64,000 nt of DNA from Kerstersia similis (GCF_965139615.1 NZ_CBCSIQ010000003.1:1-64000); one strand, 5' to 3'; counted from the stretch's first letter, positions 8,450 through 17,706 are shown. Made by a program: numbers and translations. The notes: generated by a model from the sequence alone, not told the origin.

Positions 8450-10390
8450 TTATTCTGGGACTGAAGACATTCCGTGATGCTGCAACGGCCCCCCCGTAAA
8501 CGGGGCATAGCCGGTTCCAAAAATCATGCCCGCATCCGCCAGTTCGGCATCTGCGACCACGCCCGCACTGAGCTGCCGCTGGGCAGCCTGCGCCAAGGTC
8601 TGCGCCAGCGCCGCGGCCAGGCCTTCCGGCACGCTGCCGGCCTTCGGCTTGACCGCCTTGCCGGCGCGCCATTGATAAAACCCCGCTCCGTTTTTCCGGC
8701 CCAGCTTGCCGCTTTCTATCCGCTGCAGCAGGCAACGCGGCGGCTCGGCATCCGGGGCCAACTGACGCCCCGCCGCCAGGGCCACATCCAGGCCCACCGT
8801 ATCAATCAGTTCGATCGGCCCCATGGGCATGCCAAAAGCCGTCATGGCAGCATCAATGCTGGCTGGGCTGACACCCTCATCGACGTAGCGCATGGCCGCC
8901 AGCATGTAAGGCGCCAATGCCGCATTGACCAGAAACCCGGGGGCACTGCGAACCGGCAGCGGCAACTTGCCGATCTGGCCGACAAACCCGCAGGCCCGCG
9001 CTGCCGCCTGCTGATGCAGGGCGTCTCCGTCGCGGGTGCTGACGACCTCCACCAACGGCATGCGCGCCACCGGATTGAAGAAGTGGATGCCCACCAGCCG
9101 CTGGGGCTGCTGCAAGACCGTGCGCAACGCTTCCAGCGGGAGGCTGGAGGTATTGGTTGCCAGCAGCGCATCCGGCTTCATGCGGGCTTCCAGTTGCCGA
9201 TACAGCCCCTGTTTGGCCTCCAGGTTCTCGCTGATGGCCTCGATCACCAGATCGGCCTGGGCCACGCCATGACCGGCCACATCCGGAATCAGACGATCCA
9301 GTGCCGCCTGTTCGCGGCGTCTATCCTTCAGCTTGCGCCGATACAGCTTGCCGGCCCGTGCCAGCACCGGGGCAATCTGCGCCAGGTTCTGATCCTGCAG
9401 GGTCACACGCATGCCTTGCAAGGCGCACCAGACGGCAATATCCCCGCCCATCACCCCGGCACCGACCACATGCACATGCCGTACCGGCGCCAGGCCCGCC
9501 GTTTTGCCATAGGCCTTCAGGCGCTCCTGCAGATGAAAGACACGCAACAGATTGCGCGCCGTCTGCGAGGACAGGATGGCATCTATCAGCGCCGGCACCT
9601 TCAGCGGATTGCCCTCATGATGCGACCAGAGATCCAGGATGGCCCGTGGCGCCGGATAATGGCCCAGCGGATCCTTGCTGGCCAACTGGCGTGCCACCTG
9701 CCGCCGTACCAGCGCCTTGAATGGCCAGGCGCCCAGCCAGCTGCGCCAGCCACGCACGCGCGCCGCCGGCTTGCCTGAGAGCACCCACTGGCGCGCGGCC
9801 GCCTGAGCCACCCGTGCGGGCACGCAGGCATCCACCAGGCCCAGGCTGGCAGCGCGCCGCGGATTGAGGCGGCGGCCTGTCAGCATCATGTCGAGAGCCA
9901 CCTGCGCGCCGACCAGCCGCGGCAAACGCTTGATGCCACCCCAGCCCGGCACGATGCCCAGCATGACTTCCGGCAAGCCCAGCCCGGTGCCCGGGTCGTC
10001 TATCACGATGCGATAGCGGCAGGCCATGGCCAGCTCCAACCCACCACCCAGGCAATGCCCTTGTATCAAGGCCAGAGTCGGATAGCGCACTGCAGCCAGC
10101 CGTTCAAACAGATTCCAGCCCCGCGCCACCAGCGCCTGCGCGGCGCCTGCGTCGTCCAGCCGGGAAAACTCATCAATATCCGCTCCCACCACGAAGCCGG
10201 TGTCCTTGCCCGAACGGATGATCAGGCCGGCCGGCACATTCTGTTCCAGCACATCCAGCACCGTCCCCAGTTCCGCCATGACGTCCGCTGCCAGGGCGTT
10301 GACCGCGCTGCCCTGCCGATCCAGCGTCAGCCAGACCAGGTTCTGCCCGTCGCGTGTCAGCGACCAGTGCTGCAAAGTGTTTTCCATCAT
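8450..10390 (-). CDS. fadJ: Enoyl-CoA hydratase/3-hydroxyacyl-CoA dehydrogenase, FadJ/FadB type
   Basis: Bifunctional alpha subunit of 646 aa with the hydratase first: both catalytic glutamates are visible, Glu119 in GGGLELAMACRYR and Glu141 in GLPEVMLGIVPGWGG. The Rossmann motif GAGVMGG is at 310-316, followed by TNTSSLP and HFFNPVARMPLVEVV. It is somewhat shorter than E. coli FadJ/FadB (about 714-729). The ATG overlaps the stop of the upstream thiolase gene (ATGA), and AGGAGG lies upstream; an ATG 3 nt later is equally usable. Coupled to the FadI-like thiolase, it forms the second beta-oxidation pair of the operon. Confidence 0.92.
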   Translation of the reverse strand: MMENTLQHWSLTRDGQNLVWLTLDRQGSAVNALAADVMAELGTVLDVLEQNVPAGLIIRSGKDTGFVVGADIDEFSRLDDAGAAQALVARGWNLFERLAAVRYPTLALIQGHCLGGGLELAMACRYRIVIDDPGTGLGLPEVMLGIVPGWGGIKRLPRLVGAQVALDMMLTGRRLNPRRAASLGLVDACVPARVAQAAARQWVLSGKPAARVRGWRSWLGAWPFKALVRRQVARQLASKDPLGHYPAPRAILDLWSHHEGNPLKVPALIDAILSSQTARNLLRVFHLQERLKAYGKTAGLAPVRHVHVVGAGVMGGDIAVWCALQGMRVTLQDQNLAQIAPVLARAGKLYRRKLKDRRREQAALDRLIPDVAGHGVAQADLVIEAISENLEAKQGLYRQLEARMKPDALLATNTSSLPLEALRTVLQQPQRLVGIHFFNPVARMPLVEVVSTRDGDALHQQAAARACGFVGQIGKLPLPVRSAPGFLVNAALAPYMLAAMRYVDEGVSPASIDAAMTAFGMPMGPIELIDTVGLDVALAAGRQLAPDAEPPRCLLQRIESGKLGRKNGAGFYQWRAGKAVKPKAGSVPEGLAAALAQTLAQAAQRQLSAGVVADAELADAGMIFGTGYAPFTGGPLQHHGMSSVPE

Positions 10391-11709
10391 GCTGCCTCCT
10401 GCTGCACGGCCTGATTGCTATTGCCTGCGCCCATCGCTTCCACCAGCATCGCGCCGCCCTGGCCCCCGCCTATGCAGATGGACGCCATCCCGCGGCGCAA
10501 ACCACGCGCATGCAGGGCTTGCAACAGGTGCAGCACAATACGCGCCCCCGAGGCGCCTACCGGGTGGCCCAGCGCAATGGCGCCGCCATCCACATTCAGG
10601 CGCTTGTCGTCCAGGGCCCCCCAGGGCTCCGTCCCCAGCTGGGTCCGGCAATACTCTTCGTCCTGCCAGGCCGCCAGGCAACCCAGCACCTGCGCCGCGA
10701 ATGCCTCATTGATTTCCCAGAGATCCGGGCCATTCAAATCCATTTGCTGACGCTGCAGAATAGGCGTGGCGGCATGTACCGGGCCCAATCCCATGCAAGC
10801 CGGATCCAGGCCGGCCCACTCACGGTCCAGAATCCGCCCCAGTGGCTCCAGCCCCCACTTCTCGACAGCACGCTCGGAAGCCAGCAACAGTACGGTCGCA
10901 CCATCAGTCACCTGAGAACTGTTGCCCGCCGTGATGTTGCCGCCCAGGCGGTCGAACACCGGGCGCAAACGCGCCAGGCGCTCCAGCGTGGAATCGGCGC
11001 GTACGCCATCATCCTCGGTATAGCTTTGCCCCTGCGTATCCACCAGCGGCGCCATTTCGGCCTGGAAGGCGCCGGCCTCGCGGGCGGCCAGCGCGCGCTG
11101 GTGGCTGCGCGCCGAATAGCTGTCCATTTCCGTGCGGGTGATACCGAACCGCATGGCAATATTCTCGGCTGTCTGTCCCATGGACAAACCCACCACCGGA
11201 TCGGTCAGCCCTTTGAGCAAACCAATCACCGGCTTGAAAAACCCTGGCCGGAACTGCCCCAGCAAACGCAGTTTCTGCCCGGTGGAACGGGCCGCCATCC
11301 AACGCGCCAGCCAGCGCGTCATGTCATCGGAAAACAGCAGCGGCGCACGCGACAGGGCATCGACGCCCCCGGCCAGGATCAAATCGGCCCGCCCCGCTTC
11401 GATATTGGTCATGGCGGAATCCAGCGCCTGCATGCCCGATGCGCAGTTGCGCATGACCGTCCAGCCCGGCACTTTTGGGCCGCAGCCCAGGCGCAGCGCA
11501 ATCACGCGCCCGATATTGACCTCATCAGGCGAAGGCGCCGCGCAGCCGATCACGACTTCATCCAGATCCGTCGGCGCAAAAGGCTGGCGCAACAACAATT
11601 CCCGCCCGGCCTGCACGGCCAGATCCGCCGCGCTGAACGGGCCAGGCCCGGTACGCACCTTGAGGAATGGCGAACGTGCACCATCCACGACATAGACCGG
11701 ATCGCTCAT
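10387..11709 (-). CDS. fadI: Acetyl-CoA C-acyltransferase, FadI type
   Basis: A 440-aa thiolase of the FadI/trifunctional beta-subunit kind: Cys89 in MRNCASGMQ, GGAIALGHPVGASGA with the catalytic histidine, and CIGGGQGGAML near the C-terminus. It starts with ATGA overlapping the fadE stop and ends overlapping the fadJ start, so fadE-fadI-fadJ are translationally coupled. The C-terminus ends in QAVQQEAA, resembling the tail of the upstream FadE. Confidence 0.92.
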   Translation of the reverse strand: MSDPVYVVDGARSPFLKVRTGPGPFSAADLAVQAGRELLLRQPFAPTDLDEVVIGCAAPSPDEVNIGRVIALRLGCGPKVPGWTVMRNCASGMQALDSAMTNIEAGRADLILAGGVDALSRAPLLFSDDMTRWLARWMAARSTGQKLRLLGQFRPGFFKPVIGLLKGLTDPVVGLSMGQTAENIAMRFGITRTEMDSYSARSHQRALAAREAGAFQAEMAPLVDTQGQSYTEDDGVRADSTLERLARLRPVFDRLGGNITAGNSSQVTDGATVLLLASERAVEKWGLEPLGRILDREWAGLDPACMGLGPVHAATPILQRQQMDLNGPDLWEINEAFAAQVLGCLAAWQDEEYCRTQLGTEPWGALDDKRLNVDGGAIALGHPVGASGARIVLHLLQALHARGLRRGMASICIGGGQGGAMLVEAMGAGNSNQAVQQEAA

Positions 11710-14090
11710 GCCTGCGCTCCCTGTTGTGCCACTTCCTGTTGCACCGCTACTTGCGGAACCGCTTTCTGTTGCACCGCTTCCTGCGCCATGACATCAAAGG
11801 GGAAGTCGTCCACCTTGACCACGGCATCACGCAAGTCATCGCGCTTGCGCAGCAAGGTGTACTCCTCATCGCTCAAGGCGCCGGCGGCGCGTGCGGCTTC
11901 CGTCATATCGCGCACGTTGGCAAGCGGATTGCCCGCCAGCAAGCCACTCTTGTCGAGCTGCCGCAGCTTGAGCTGCGCGGCGTCAGCCGCCAAGGTCGCC
12001 ACCAAGGCCTGCTCGATGGCTCCCACCGGCTCATCCGCGGATTGCGGCACGTAGCAGCCTTGGGTCAGGCGGTCGCGGGCCGCGCCCGGTTCAGTCAGCA
12101 AGCGGGCCACTTTCTGACCCAGCCTGTCGCTGGGCGCCGCAAACGGCCGGCCCCAGAAAAATACGGTGCGGCGCAGGCAGCCTGCCACGAAGCGGTTAGG
12201 GAAATTCTGCAGCAAGCCGTCCATGGCGGTTTGCGCGCGGAACAAGGCATCCTGCATGGCCCAATGCACCAGCGGCAGGTCTTCGGCCTGACGGCCTTCG
12301 TCCTCATAGCGCTTGAGCACGGCGCTGGCCAGGTACATCTGCGCCAGCACATCACCCAGCCGCGCCGACAAGCTTTCACGCCGCTTGAGGCTGCCACCGA
12401 GAATCAGCATGGACATATCGGACAACATGGCGAACGCGCTGGAAAGACGGCCAAGCTGCTGATAGTAGCGGCCCGTGGCCGCATCGGCCCGGCGCGGCTT
12501 GTCGGCCCAACGGCCTGCCGTGAAACTATGCCAGCCGCTGCGCACGACATTGCCGATGACAAAGCGGACATGGCCCCAGAAAGCACGGTCGAAATCCTGC
12601 AGAGCACGCCGCTTGTCGCTTTCCCGCACCGCCTGCATTTCAGCCAGGACATACGGATGGCAGCGCGTCGCGCCCTGGCCGAAGATGATCAGACTGCGGG
12701 TCAGGATGTTCGCGCCTTCGACTGTGATGCCGATGGGCACCTGCTGATAGGCGCGTCCCAGGAAGTTCGACGGCCCCAGGCAGATGCCCTTGCCACCGAT
12801 CACATCCATCCCGTCATTAACGACCTGCCGGGCGCGTTCGGTCACGTGATATTTGACGATGCCGGAAGCCACCGACGGTTTTTCTCCCAGATCCACCGCT
12901 CCTGCCGTCATGGTGCGGGCAGCCTCGGCCACATAGGCATGGCCACCAATGCGCGCCAGGGCTTCCTCTACCCCTTCAAAGCGGCCGACCGGCACGCCGA
13001 ACTGGCTGCGCACCCGCGCATAGCCACCCACGGCTCGTGCCGTCAGGCGCGCCATCCCGGCATTGGCGGAAGGCAGCGAAATCGAACGGCCCGCGGCCAG
13101 GCACTCCATCAGCATGCGCCAGCCCTGGCCGGCCATCTTCGGCCCGCCGATGATGAAATCCAGCGGCATGAACACATCCCGTCCGCGCGTCGGGCCATTC
13201 ATGAACATGGCATTGAGCGGGAAGTGGCGCCTGCCGGTTTCGACACCCGGATGATTGGAGGGCACCAGCGCGCAGGTAATGCCGATATCCTTCTTGCCGC
13301 CCAGCAGGCCATCGGGGTCATACAGGCGGAAAGCCAGACCCAGAATGGTGCACACCGGCGCCAGGGTGATATACCGCTTATCCCAGGTCACACGCATGCC
13401 CAGCACTTCACGGCCCTGCCATTCTCCCTTGCAGACCACGCCATAGTCCGGAATGGCGGCCGCATCGGAGCCCGCCCACGGGCTGGTCAGCGCGAAGGCA
13501 GGAATTTCGTCGCCCGTCGCCAGGCGCGGCAAATAGTGATTCTTCTGTTCTTCCGTGCCGTAGTGCAGCAGCAACTCGGCTGGCCCCAGGGAATTGGGCA
13601 CCATCACCGTCACCGCCAGCGCGGAGGAACGGGTAGATAATTTAGTAATGATTTCTGAGTGCGCATAGGCCGAAAAACCCAGGCCGCCATAATCGCGCGG
13701 GATGATCATGCCCAGAAAGCCGGCCTGCTTGATATAGGCCCAGGCTTCCGGCGACATATCCCCCTTGTGGTGGGAGACTTCCCAGTCATTGACCAGCTCG
13801 CAGGCCCGCTCGACCTGATGGTTCATGAAGTCCTGCTCTTCGGCCGTCAGCCGGGGACGGGGAAAAGCCAGCAGACGATTCCAGTCCGGACGGCCACGGA
13901 ACAGGTCGCCTTCCCACCAGACCGTGCCGGCCTCCAGCGCATCGCGCTCGGTCTCGGACATTTGCGGCAGGATCTGCCGGAAGCGGTTCAGCAGCGGCCG
14001 GCTCAACAGGCTGCGACGTATGCCGGGCACACCCAGCAGAATGACGCCAAGCACGACCAGCGCCAGAACGATCCATCCAATGACTTGCAT
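11706..14090 (-). CDS. fadE: Acyl-CoA dehydrogenase, FadE type, membrane-anchored
   Basis: First oxidation of beta-oxidation: acyl-CoA to trans-2-enoyl-CoA with FAD. The 794-aa protein has one N-terminal membrane helix (about residues 4-24), then the acyl-CoA dehydrogenase domains (IIPRDYGGLGFSAYAHSEI, FALTSPWAGSDAA, GGKGICLGPSNFLGRAY) and a large C-terminal DUF1974-like domain, as in E. coli FadE (814 aa). The last 20 or so residues are a low-complexity Q/V/A tail with repeated AVQQ, which looks like a recent small repeat expansion. It is 29 bp downstream of the tetR gene and overlaps fadI by 4 bp. Confidence 0.93.
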   Translation of the reverse strand: MQVIGWIVLALVVLGVILLGVPGIRRSLLSRPLLNRFRQILPQMSETERDALEAGTVWWEGDLFRGRPDWNRLLAFPRPRLTAEEQDFMNHQVERACELVNDWEVSHHKGDMSPEAWAYIKQAGFLGMIIPRDYGGLGFSAYAHSEIITKLSTRSSALAVTVMVPNSLGPAELLLHYGTEEQKNHYLPRLATGDEIPAFALTSPWAGSDAAAIPDYGVVCKGEWQGREVLGMRVTWDKRYITLAPVCTILGLAFRLYDPDGLLGGKKDIGITCALVPSNHPGVETGRRHFPLNAMFMNGPTRGRDVFMPLDFIIGGPKMAGQGWRMLMECLAAGRSISLPSANAGMARLTARAVGGYARVRSQFGVPVGRFEGVEEALARIGGHAYVAEAARTMTAGAVDLGEKPSVASGIVKYHVTERARQVVNDGMDVIGGKGICLGPSNFLGRAYQQVPIGITVEGANILTRSLIIFGQGATRCHPYVLAEMQAVRESDKRRALQDFDRAFWGHVRFVIGNVVRSGWHSFTAGRWADKPRRADAATGRYYQQLGRLSSAFAMLSDMSMLILGGSLKRRESLSARLGDVLAQMYLASAVLKRYEDEGRQAEDLPLVHWAMQDALFRAQTAMDGLLQNFPNRFVAGCLRRTVFFWGRPFAAPSDRLGQKVARLLTEPGAARDRLTQGCYVPQSADEPVGAIEQALVATLAADAAQLKLRQLDKSGLLAGNPLANVRDMTEAARAAGALSDEEYTLLRKRDDLRDAVVKVDDFPFDVMAQEAVQQKAVPQVAVQQEVAQQGAQA

Positions 14091-14119
14091 GATTATGTCT
14101 CCAGCTTCTGATTATTTTG

Positions 14120-14797
14120 TTAGGGCGACTGCAACGGCGCACGTAAACCGCCTAGCAGGAAACTCATGAGGCGCGGCAGCAGCTCGGCCTCCTCCTGAGT
14201 GGCATCCTGCGCATCTTCCTGCCAGCCCATGACCTCGCGCAGCTCCTTGGTGCCCGTCAAGGCGAACGATGCCGCGCCCAGCATGAACTGGAAACGCCAC
14301 ACGATTTCGTCATGCGGCACACCTGGCAAAGCCTTGAGCAAAGCCTGCTTGTAGCGCTCCAGTACATCGCTGTATTCCTGCGCAAACAGAATCCGGATAA
14401 AGGCCGTCGGCTCGGTCATGGAACGCTCCAGCAGCGGCCATATCCCGGCTTTGTCCTGCCGCGCCATGCGAATCAGGGTGCCGAAGAAAGCATCGACGAT
14501 CTGGGAGGCCTTGACCGGCTGGCCGCTGGCGGCCGCCTGTTGTTCCAGCGCCTCCAATTGCTGCAAACGTGCCTGGTTCAAGGCCCCGAGGCGCCGCTTG
14601 AGTACGGCCTGCACCAGGCCTTCCTTGGAACCGAAGTGGTAATTGACGGCAGCCAGGTTCACGCCGGCCAGGGCGGTGATCTGGCGCATGGACGTCGCCT
14701 CATGCCCCTGCTGCGCGAACAGGGTTTCCGCTGCATCCAGCACCGCTTCGGGCGTGGGGACCGTCACACGGCCCATCTCGTTGATGACTGCTGACAC
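14120..14797 (-). CDS. TetR-family transcriptional regulator of the fad operon
   Basis: A 225-aa TetR regulator with an N-terminal helix-turn-helix (TSMRQITALAGVNLAAVNYHFGSKEGL, in pieces, about residues 36-61) and a ligand domain of the kind seen in fatty-acid-responsive TetR proteins. The start is GTG at 14797; an in-frame ATG lies 7 codons inside. It is the first gene of the fad operon and sits just behind a perfect TetR-type inverted repeat (14813-14830). By family analogy it probably represses the operon until acyl-CoA binds; this is inference. Confidence 0.88.
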   Translation of the reverse strand: MSAVINEMGRVTVPTPEAVLDAAETLFAQQGHEATSMRQITALAGVNLAAVNYHFGSKEGLVQAVLKRRLGALNQARLQQLEALEQQAAASGQPVKASQIVDAFFGTLIRMARQDKAGIWPLLERSMTEPTAFIRILFAQEYSDVLERYKQALLKALPGVPHDEIVWRFQFMLGAASFALTGTKELREVMGWQEDAQDATQEEAELLPRLMSFLLGGLRAPLQSP

Positions 14798-14812
14798 CGT
14801 TCATTCACCTGT

Positions 14813-14830
14813 TTCAAACGTTTGTTTGAA
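14813..14830. promoter_or_regulatory. Operator in front of the tetR-fad operon
   Basis: TTCAAAC-GTTT-GTTTGAA is an 18-bp inverted repeat that also contains the 10-bp palindrome CAAACGTTTG. It lies 16 bp upstream of the tetR start codon, in promoter/5'-UTR position, and its type (A/T flanked, ACGT centred) is typical for TetR-family fatty-acid regulators. Autoregulation of the whole operon is inferred. Confidence 0.7.
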
Positions 14831-14962
14831 TTATGGCGATGCGCAAGATTCACAGCCATGCTGGTTTACCCTGCGTCGCACTGCAACAAACGTGTGAACC
14901 ACGGCAAAGCGCCGCTGCACCCGTGATTCAGGGTGGCGGCCACAGCCATAAAGGAAAGGAAA

Positions 14963-15595
14963 TCAGCTGCGCTCTGAAAAGACCAGCTTGGCGGCCAAGG
15001 CCAGGAATACGGCGCCCGCGCCGCGATTCAGCCAGACCTGCACCCCGGGAGAACGTCGCAACAGATCCCCCAGACGTCCGGCCAGCAAGGCAATCGCGCC
15101 AAAGACCAACAAGGCCGCCAGCATGAACAAGGCCCCCAGGGCAATCAATTGCCCGGTCACACTGCCTTGCCCCGGCGTGACGAACTGCGGCAGGAAAGCC
15201 AGGAAAAACAAAGACACCTTGGGGTTGCTGACATTCATGAGAATGCCGCGCCGATATAGCGCCCAGCCGCCCAAGCGCGTCGTTTGCCCCCGCCCGGATG
15301 CCGCCTTGGCATGCGCAAACGCCTGCCAGGCCAGATACAGCAGATAGGCTGCCCCGCACAGTTTCAGAATCGTAAATGCCAGCGCAGAGGCCTGGAACAC
15401 GACGGCCAACCCCAGCGCAACCGCTGCGGTATGCACCACAAGCCCGGAACACAGCCCCAGCACCAGACGCATGCCTGCCCGCCAGCCATCTGCCGCCGAC
15501 TGCGCCAGCACACAAAGATTATCCGGCCCTGGCACCAGCGCCAACACCACTGCCGTTCCGAAAAACGACAGCGCGACATCCATGGACAACATCAT
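14963..15595 (-). CDS. LysE/RhtB-family amino-acid exporter
   Basis: A 210-aa inner-membrane protein with about five to six hydrophobic helices. VPGPDNLCVLAQSAADGWRAG near residue 21 is the conserved LysE/RhtB signature, and NVSNPKVSLFFLAFLPQF is the second conserved block. Likely exports an amino acid or derivative; the substrate cannot be told. ATG codons occur at 15595, 15592 and 15583; the first follows AGGTG closely. It lies 15 bp downstream of the yggS-type gene on the same strand. Confidence 0.85.
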   Translation of the reverse strand: MMLSMDVALSFFGTAVVLALVPGPDNLCVLAQSAADGWRAGMRLVLGLCSGLVVHTAAVALGLAVVFQASALAFTILKLCGAAYLLYLAWQAFAHAKAASGRGQTTRLGGWALYRRGILMNVSNPKVSLFFLAFLPQFVTPGQGSVTGQLIALGALFMLAALLVFGAIALLAGRLGDLLRRSPGVQVWLNRGAGAVFLALAAKLVFSERS

Positions 15596-15610
15596 TACAC
15601 CTGCTGCATA

Positions 15611-16318
15611 TCACTTTGCCGCGTAATCACGGCCACCAAACAGCAGGGAACCAATCCGCACTTCGGTCGAGCCTTCCTCGATCGCTATCTCGAAATCACC
15701 ACTCATGCCCATGGAAAGGCGCGCCAGCGATACGCCTGCCGGGGCAGCGGGCGCCAGCGCATCGCGCAACTCGCGCAAACGTCGGAAGCAGGCACGCACC
15801 TGTTCAGGATCCGGGTCATTGATCGCCAGCGTCATCAAACCCTGGATGCGCAAGCGCGGCGCCTGTTGCGCCACCTCCTGCAGAAACTGCGCGACCGCCT
15901 CGGGCGCCATGCCGAACTTGCTGGGCTCTGGCGAGGTTTTGACCTGTACCAGCGCATCCATGGAGCGGTCTTCGATCTCCAGGCGCTTTTGCAGCGCGAG
16001 CGCCAGATCCAGGCGATCCAGCGACTGAATTTCATCGGCCAGCCGGGCGGCCTCCTTGGCCTTATTGGTCTGCAAATGCCCGATCATGACCCAGCTGATG
16101 CCGCAATCGGCCAGGGGTTCGCTTTTGCTCTTGATCTCCTGCGTCTTGTTTTCACCCAGGCGCCGCAGGCCATGAGCCGCCGCTTCACGCAATACATCAA
16201 CACCAAATGTCTTGCTGACGGGCAGCAGGGTCACACTGCCGGCAGCACGCCCGGCGCGCTGTTCGGCCGCCGCAATGCGTGCATGGATCTGCGCCAGATT
16301 CTCAGAAGAAAAAGCCAT
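15611..16318 (-). CDS. YggS-family pyridoxal phosphate homeostasis protein
   Basis: A 235-aa PLP-binding protein of the YggS/PROSC/PLPBP family, which buffers PLP and affects amino-acid and keto-acid pools. Seen: LLPVSKTF with the PLP lysine, GENKTQEIKSK, WVMIGHLQTNKAK, and the C-terminal LSMGMSGDFEIAIEEGSTEVRIG. Size equals that of the family. I take the ATG at 16318; a GTG immediately before it is possible. Adjacent to the lysE-type gene and probably co-transcribed. Confidence 0.93.
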   Translation of the reverse strand: MAFSSENLAQIHARIAAAEQRAGRAAGSVTLLPVSKTFGVDVLREAAAHGLRRLGENKTQEIKSKSEPLADCGISWVMIGHLQTNKAKEAARLADEIQSLDRLDLALALQKRLEIEDRSMDALVQVKTSPEPSKFGMAPEAVAQFLQEVAQQAPRLRIQGLMTLAINDPDPEQVRACFRRLRELRDALAPAAPAGVSLARLSMGMSGDFEIAIEEGSTEVRIGSLLFGGRDYAAK

Positions 16319-16381
16319 CACCCCAACCTAGAAAACAATTCAATACGCGAAAGATATGCCCTGCGCCTGCGGCGGTGCCGC

Positions 16382-17008
16382 TCAGCGCAGCGACAGGCTC
16401 TCAAGCAACTGCATGCCTTTACGCTGCTGCAGGCGGCCATACCAGGCATCCAGATGCGGCAGAGCCGGGAATGCATCGGGCAAGGTACGCAGGGCCTGCA
16501 ACAGTGTCGCCAACGGAATGTCACCCATGCCGAAACGCTCGCCGGACAAATACGGCTGGCGGGCCAACGTGGCATCGGCAATCCGCAGCAGCGCGGCGCC
16601 CTGCTCCCAGCCACGCTGGATTTCCGTTTCGCTGCGCTGCGCCGGCGTCGCGCGCACGCTGTTCCAGAAAATATCGCGGAACGGGCCGGCAAATGCCGTG
16701 GAAGCCCAATCCATCCATTTATCTGCCGCCGCCCTGGCCCGGGCACCGTCCGGCAACAGCGAACCCTGGCCATGGACATCGGCCAGGTAACGCACGATGG
16801 CGTTCGACTCCCACAGCACGAAATCCCCCTGCTGCAGGCACGGCACCAGTCCATTGGGATTGAGCTGCAGATAGGCGGCGTCGTGCACCACACCGAATGC
16901 GCCGCCCGCATCCACGCGACGGTAATCCAGCTCCAGCTCCGTCAGCGCCCAGATCACCTTGCGCACATTGCTGGAGCTGCTACGGCCCCAAAGCGTGAGT
17001 TCACTCAT
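16382..17008 (-). CDS. Glutathione S-transferase family protein
   Basis: A 208-aa protein with an N-terminal thioredoxin-like GST domain (LTLWGRSSSSNVRKVIWAL, with a serine-rich catalytic loop; NPNGLVPCL with the cis-proline loop; LWESNAIVRYL as the gamma-glutamyl-binding motif) and a C-terminal helical domain (GERFGMGDIPLATLL). Likely a cytosolic detoxification or theta/zeta-like transferase; substrate unknown. ATG at 17008 chosen; a GTG 9 nt upstream lacks support. It lies about 60 bp upstream of the yggS-type gene on the same strand. Confidence 0.87.
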   Translation of the reverse strand: MSELTLWGRSSSSNVRKVIWALTELELDYRRVDAGGAFGVVHDAAYLQLNPNGLVPCLQQGDFVLWESNAIVRYLADVHGQGSLLPDGARARAAADKWMDWASTAFAGPFRDIFWNSVRATPAQRSETEIQRGWEQGAALLRIADATLARQPYLSGERFGMGDIPLATLLQALRTLPDAFPALPHLDAWYGRLQQRKGMQLLESLSLR

Positions 17009-17030
17009 GTTCTTCACCCCGCAAATGATT

Positions 17031-17056
17031 CAGGCGCCGGATGCATCCGGCGCCTG
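17031..17056. terminator. Perfect 26-bp palindrome between gpx and gst genes
   Basis: CAGGCGCCGGATG followed directly by its exact reverse complement. It sits about 100 bp after the glutathione peroxidase stop (minus strand) and just before the GST gene. A strong hairpin is expected but there is no T-tract, so termination is only likely, not shown. Confidence 0.5.
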
Positions 17057-17154
17057 CTCAACATCCTTACCGCGCCAGCCCAGCGGGAGCCAGCGCAGGC
17101 TCCCGCCCGCTCCTGCCGCCAACCCTTGCGCGCTGGTGGCAGAGATCGCATGGA

Positions 17155-17706
17155 TCAGGCCAGCGCCGCGTCTATGGCCTGGCGCAAGGCAGGATCATCC
17201 GGCGCGATATCCGGCGCAAAGCGACCGATGACCTCGCCCGAACGCGACACCAGGAATTTCTCGAAATTCCAGGTCACATCGCCAGGCTCGGCCGACAGCA
17301 GATTGCGATCTGCCAGGCGCTGGCGCAGCGTGCCATCCGGCTTTTGCTGGGCTGCCGGCTTGGCAGCGATCAATGCCGCATACAAGGGATGACGGCCTGC
17401 GCCGTTGATCACGACCTTGGCAAACAGCGGGAACCGAACACCGAACGTCCCTTCGCAGAAAGTCTTGATCTCGTCTGCGGAACCCGGCTCCTGGCCAGCG
17501 AAGTCATTGCAGGGAAAGCCCAGCACTTCCAGGCCTTGATCCCGATACTGCTCATACAGGGCTTCCAACCCCGCATACTGGGGGGTCAGCCCGCACTGGG
17601 ACGCCACATTGACAATCAGCAAAGCCTTGCCACGGTAATCGCCCAGCGTTGCCGCGCTGCCATCCAGGCGCTGCAACGGAATATCGTAAATCGACGCCAC
17701 GCTCAT
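17155..17706 (-). CDS. Glutathione peroxidase (cysteine type)
   Basis: A 183-aa peroxidase reducing H2O2 or lipid hydroperoxides. NVASQCGLTPQY holds the catalytic Cys (not selenocysteine), GFPCNDFAGQEPG the conserved second block with Gln, and VTWNFEKFLVSRSGEVIGRF the catalytic Trp/Asn block. ATG at 17706 follows AAGGAG by 7 nt. It precedes the GST gene, so the two may act together against oxidative damage. Many such bacterial enzymes use thioredoxin rather than glutathione. Confidence 0.93.
   Translation of the reverse strand: MSVASIYDIPLQRLDGSAATLGDYRGKALLIVNVASQCGLTPQYAGLEALYEQYRDQGLEVLGFPCNDFAGQEPGSADEIKTFCEGTFGVRFPLFAKVVINGAGRHPLYAALIAAKPAAQQKPDGTLRQRLADRNLLSAEPGDVTWNFEKFLVSRSGEVIGRFAPDIAPDDPALRQAIDAALA

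Noticed and set aside
17155..17706. Selenocysteine in the glutathione peroxidase
   Set aside because: The catalytic codon is a cysteine codon, not an in-frame TGA.
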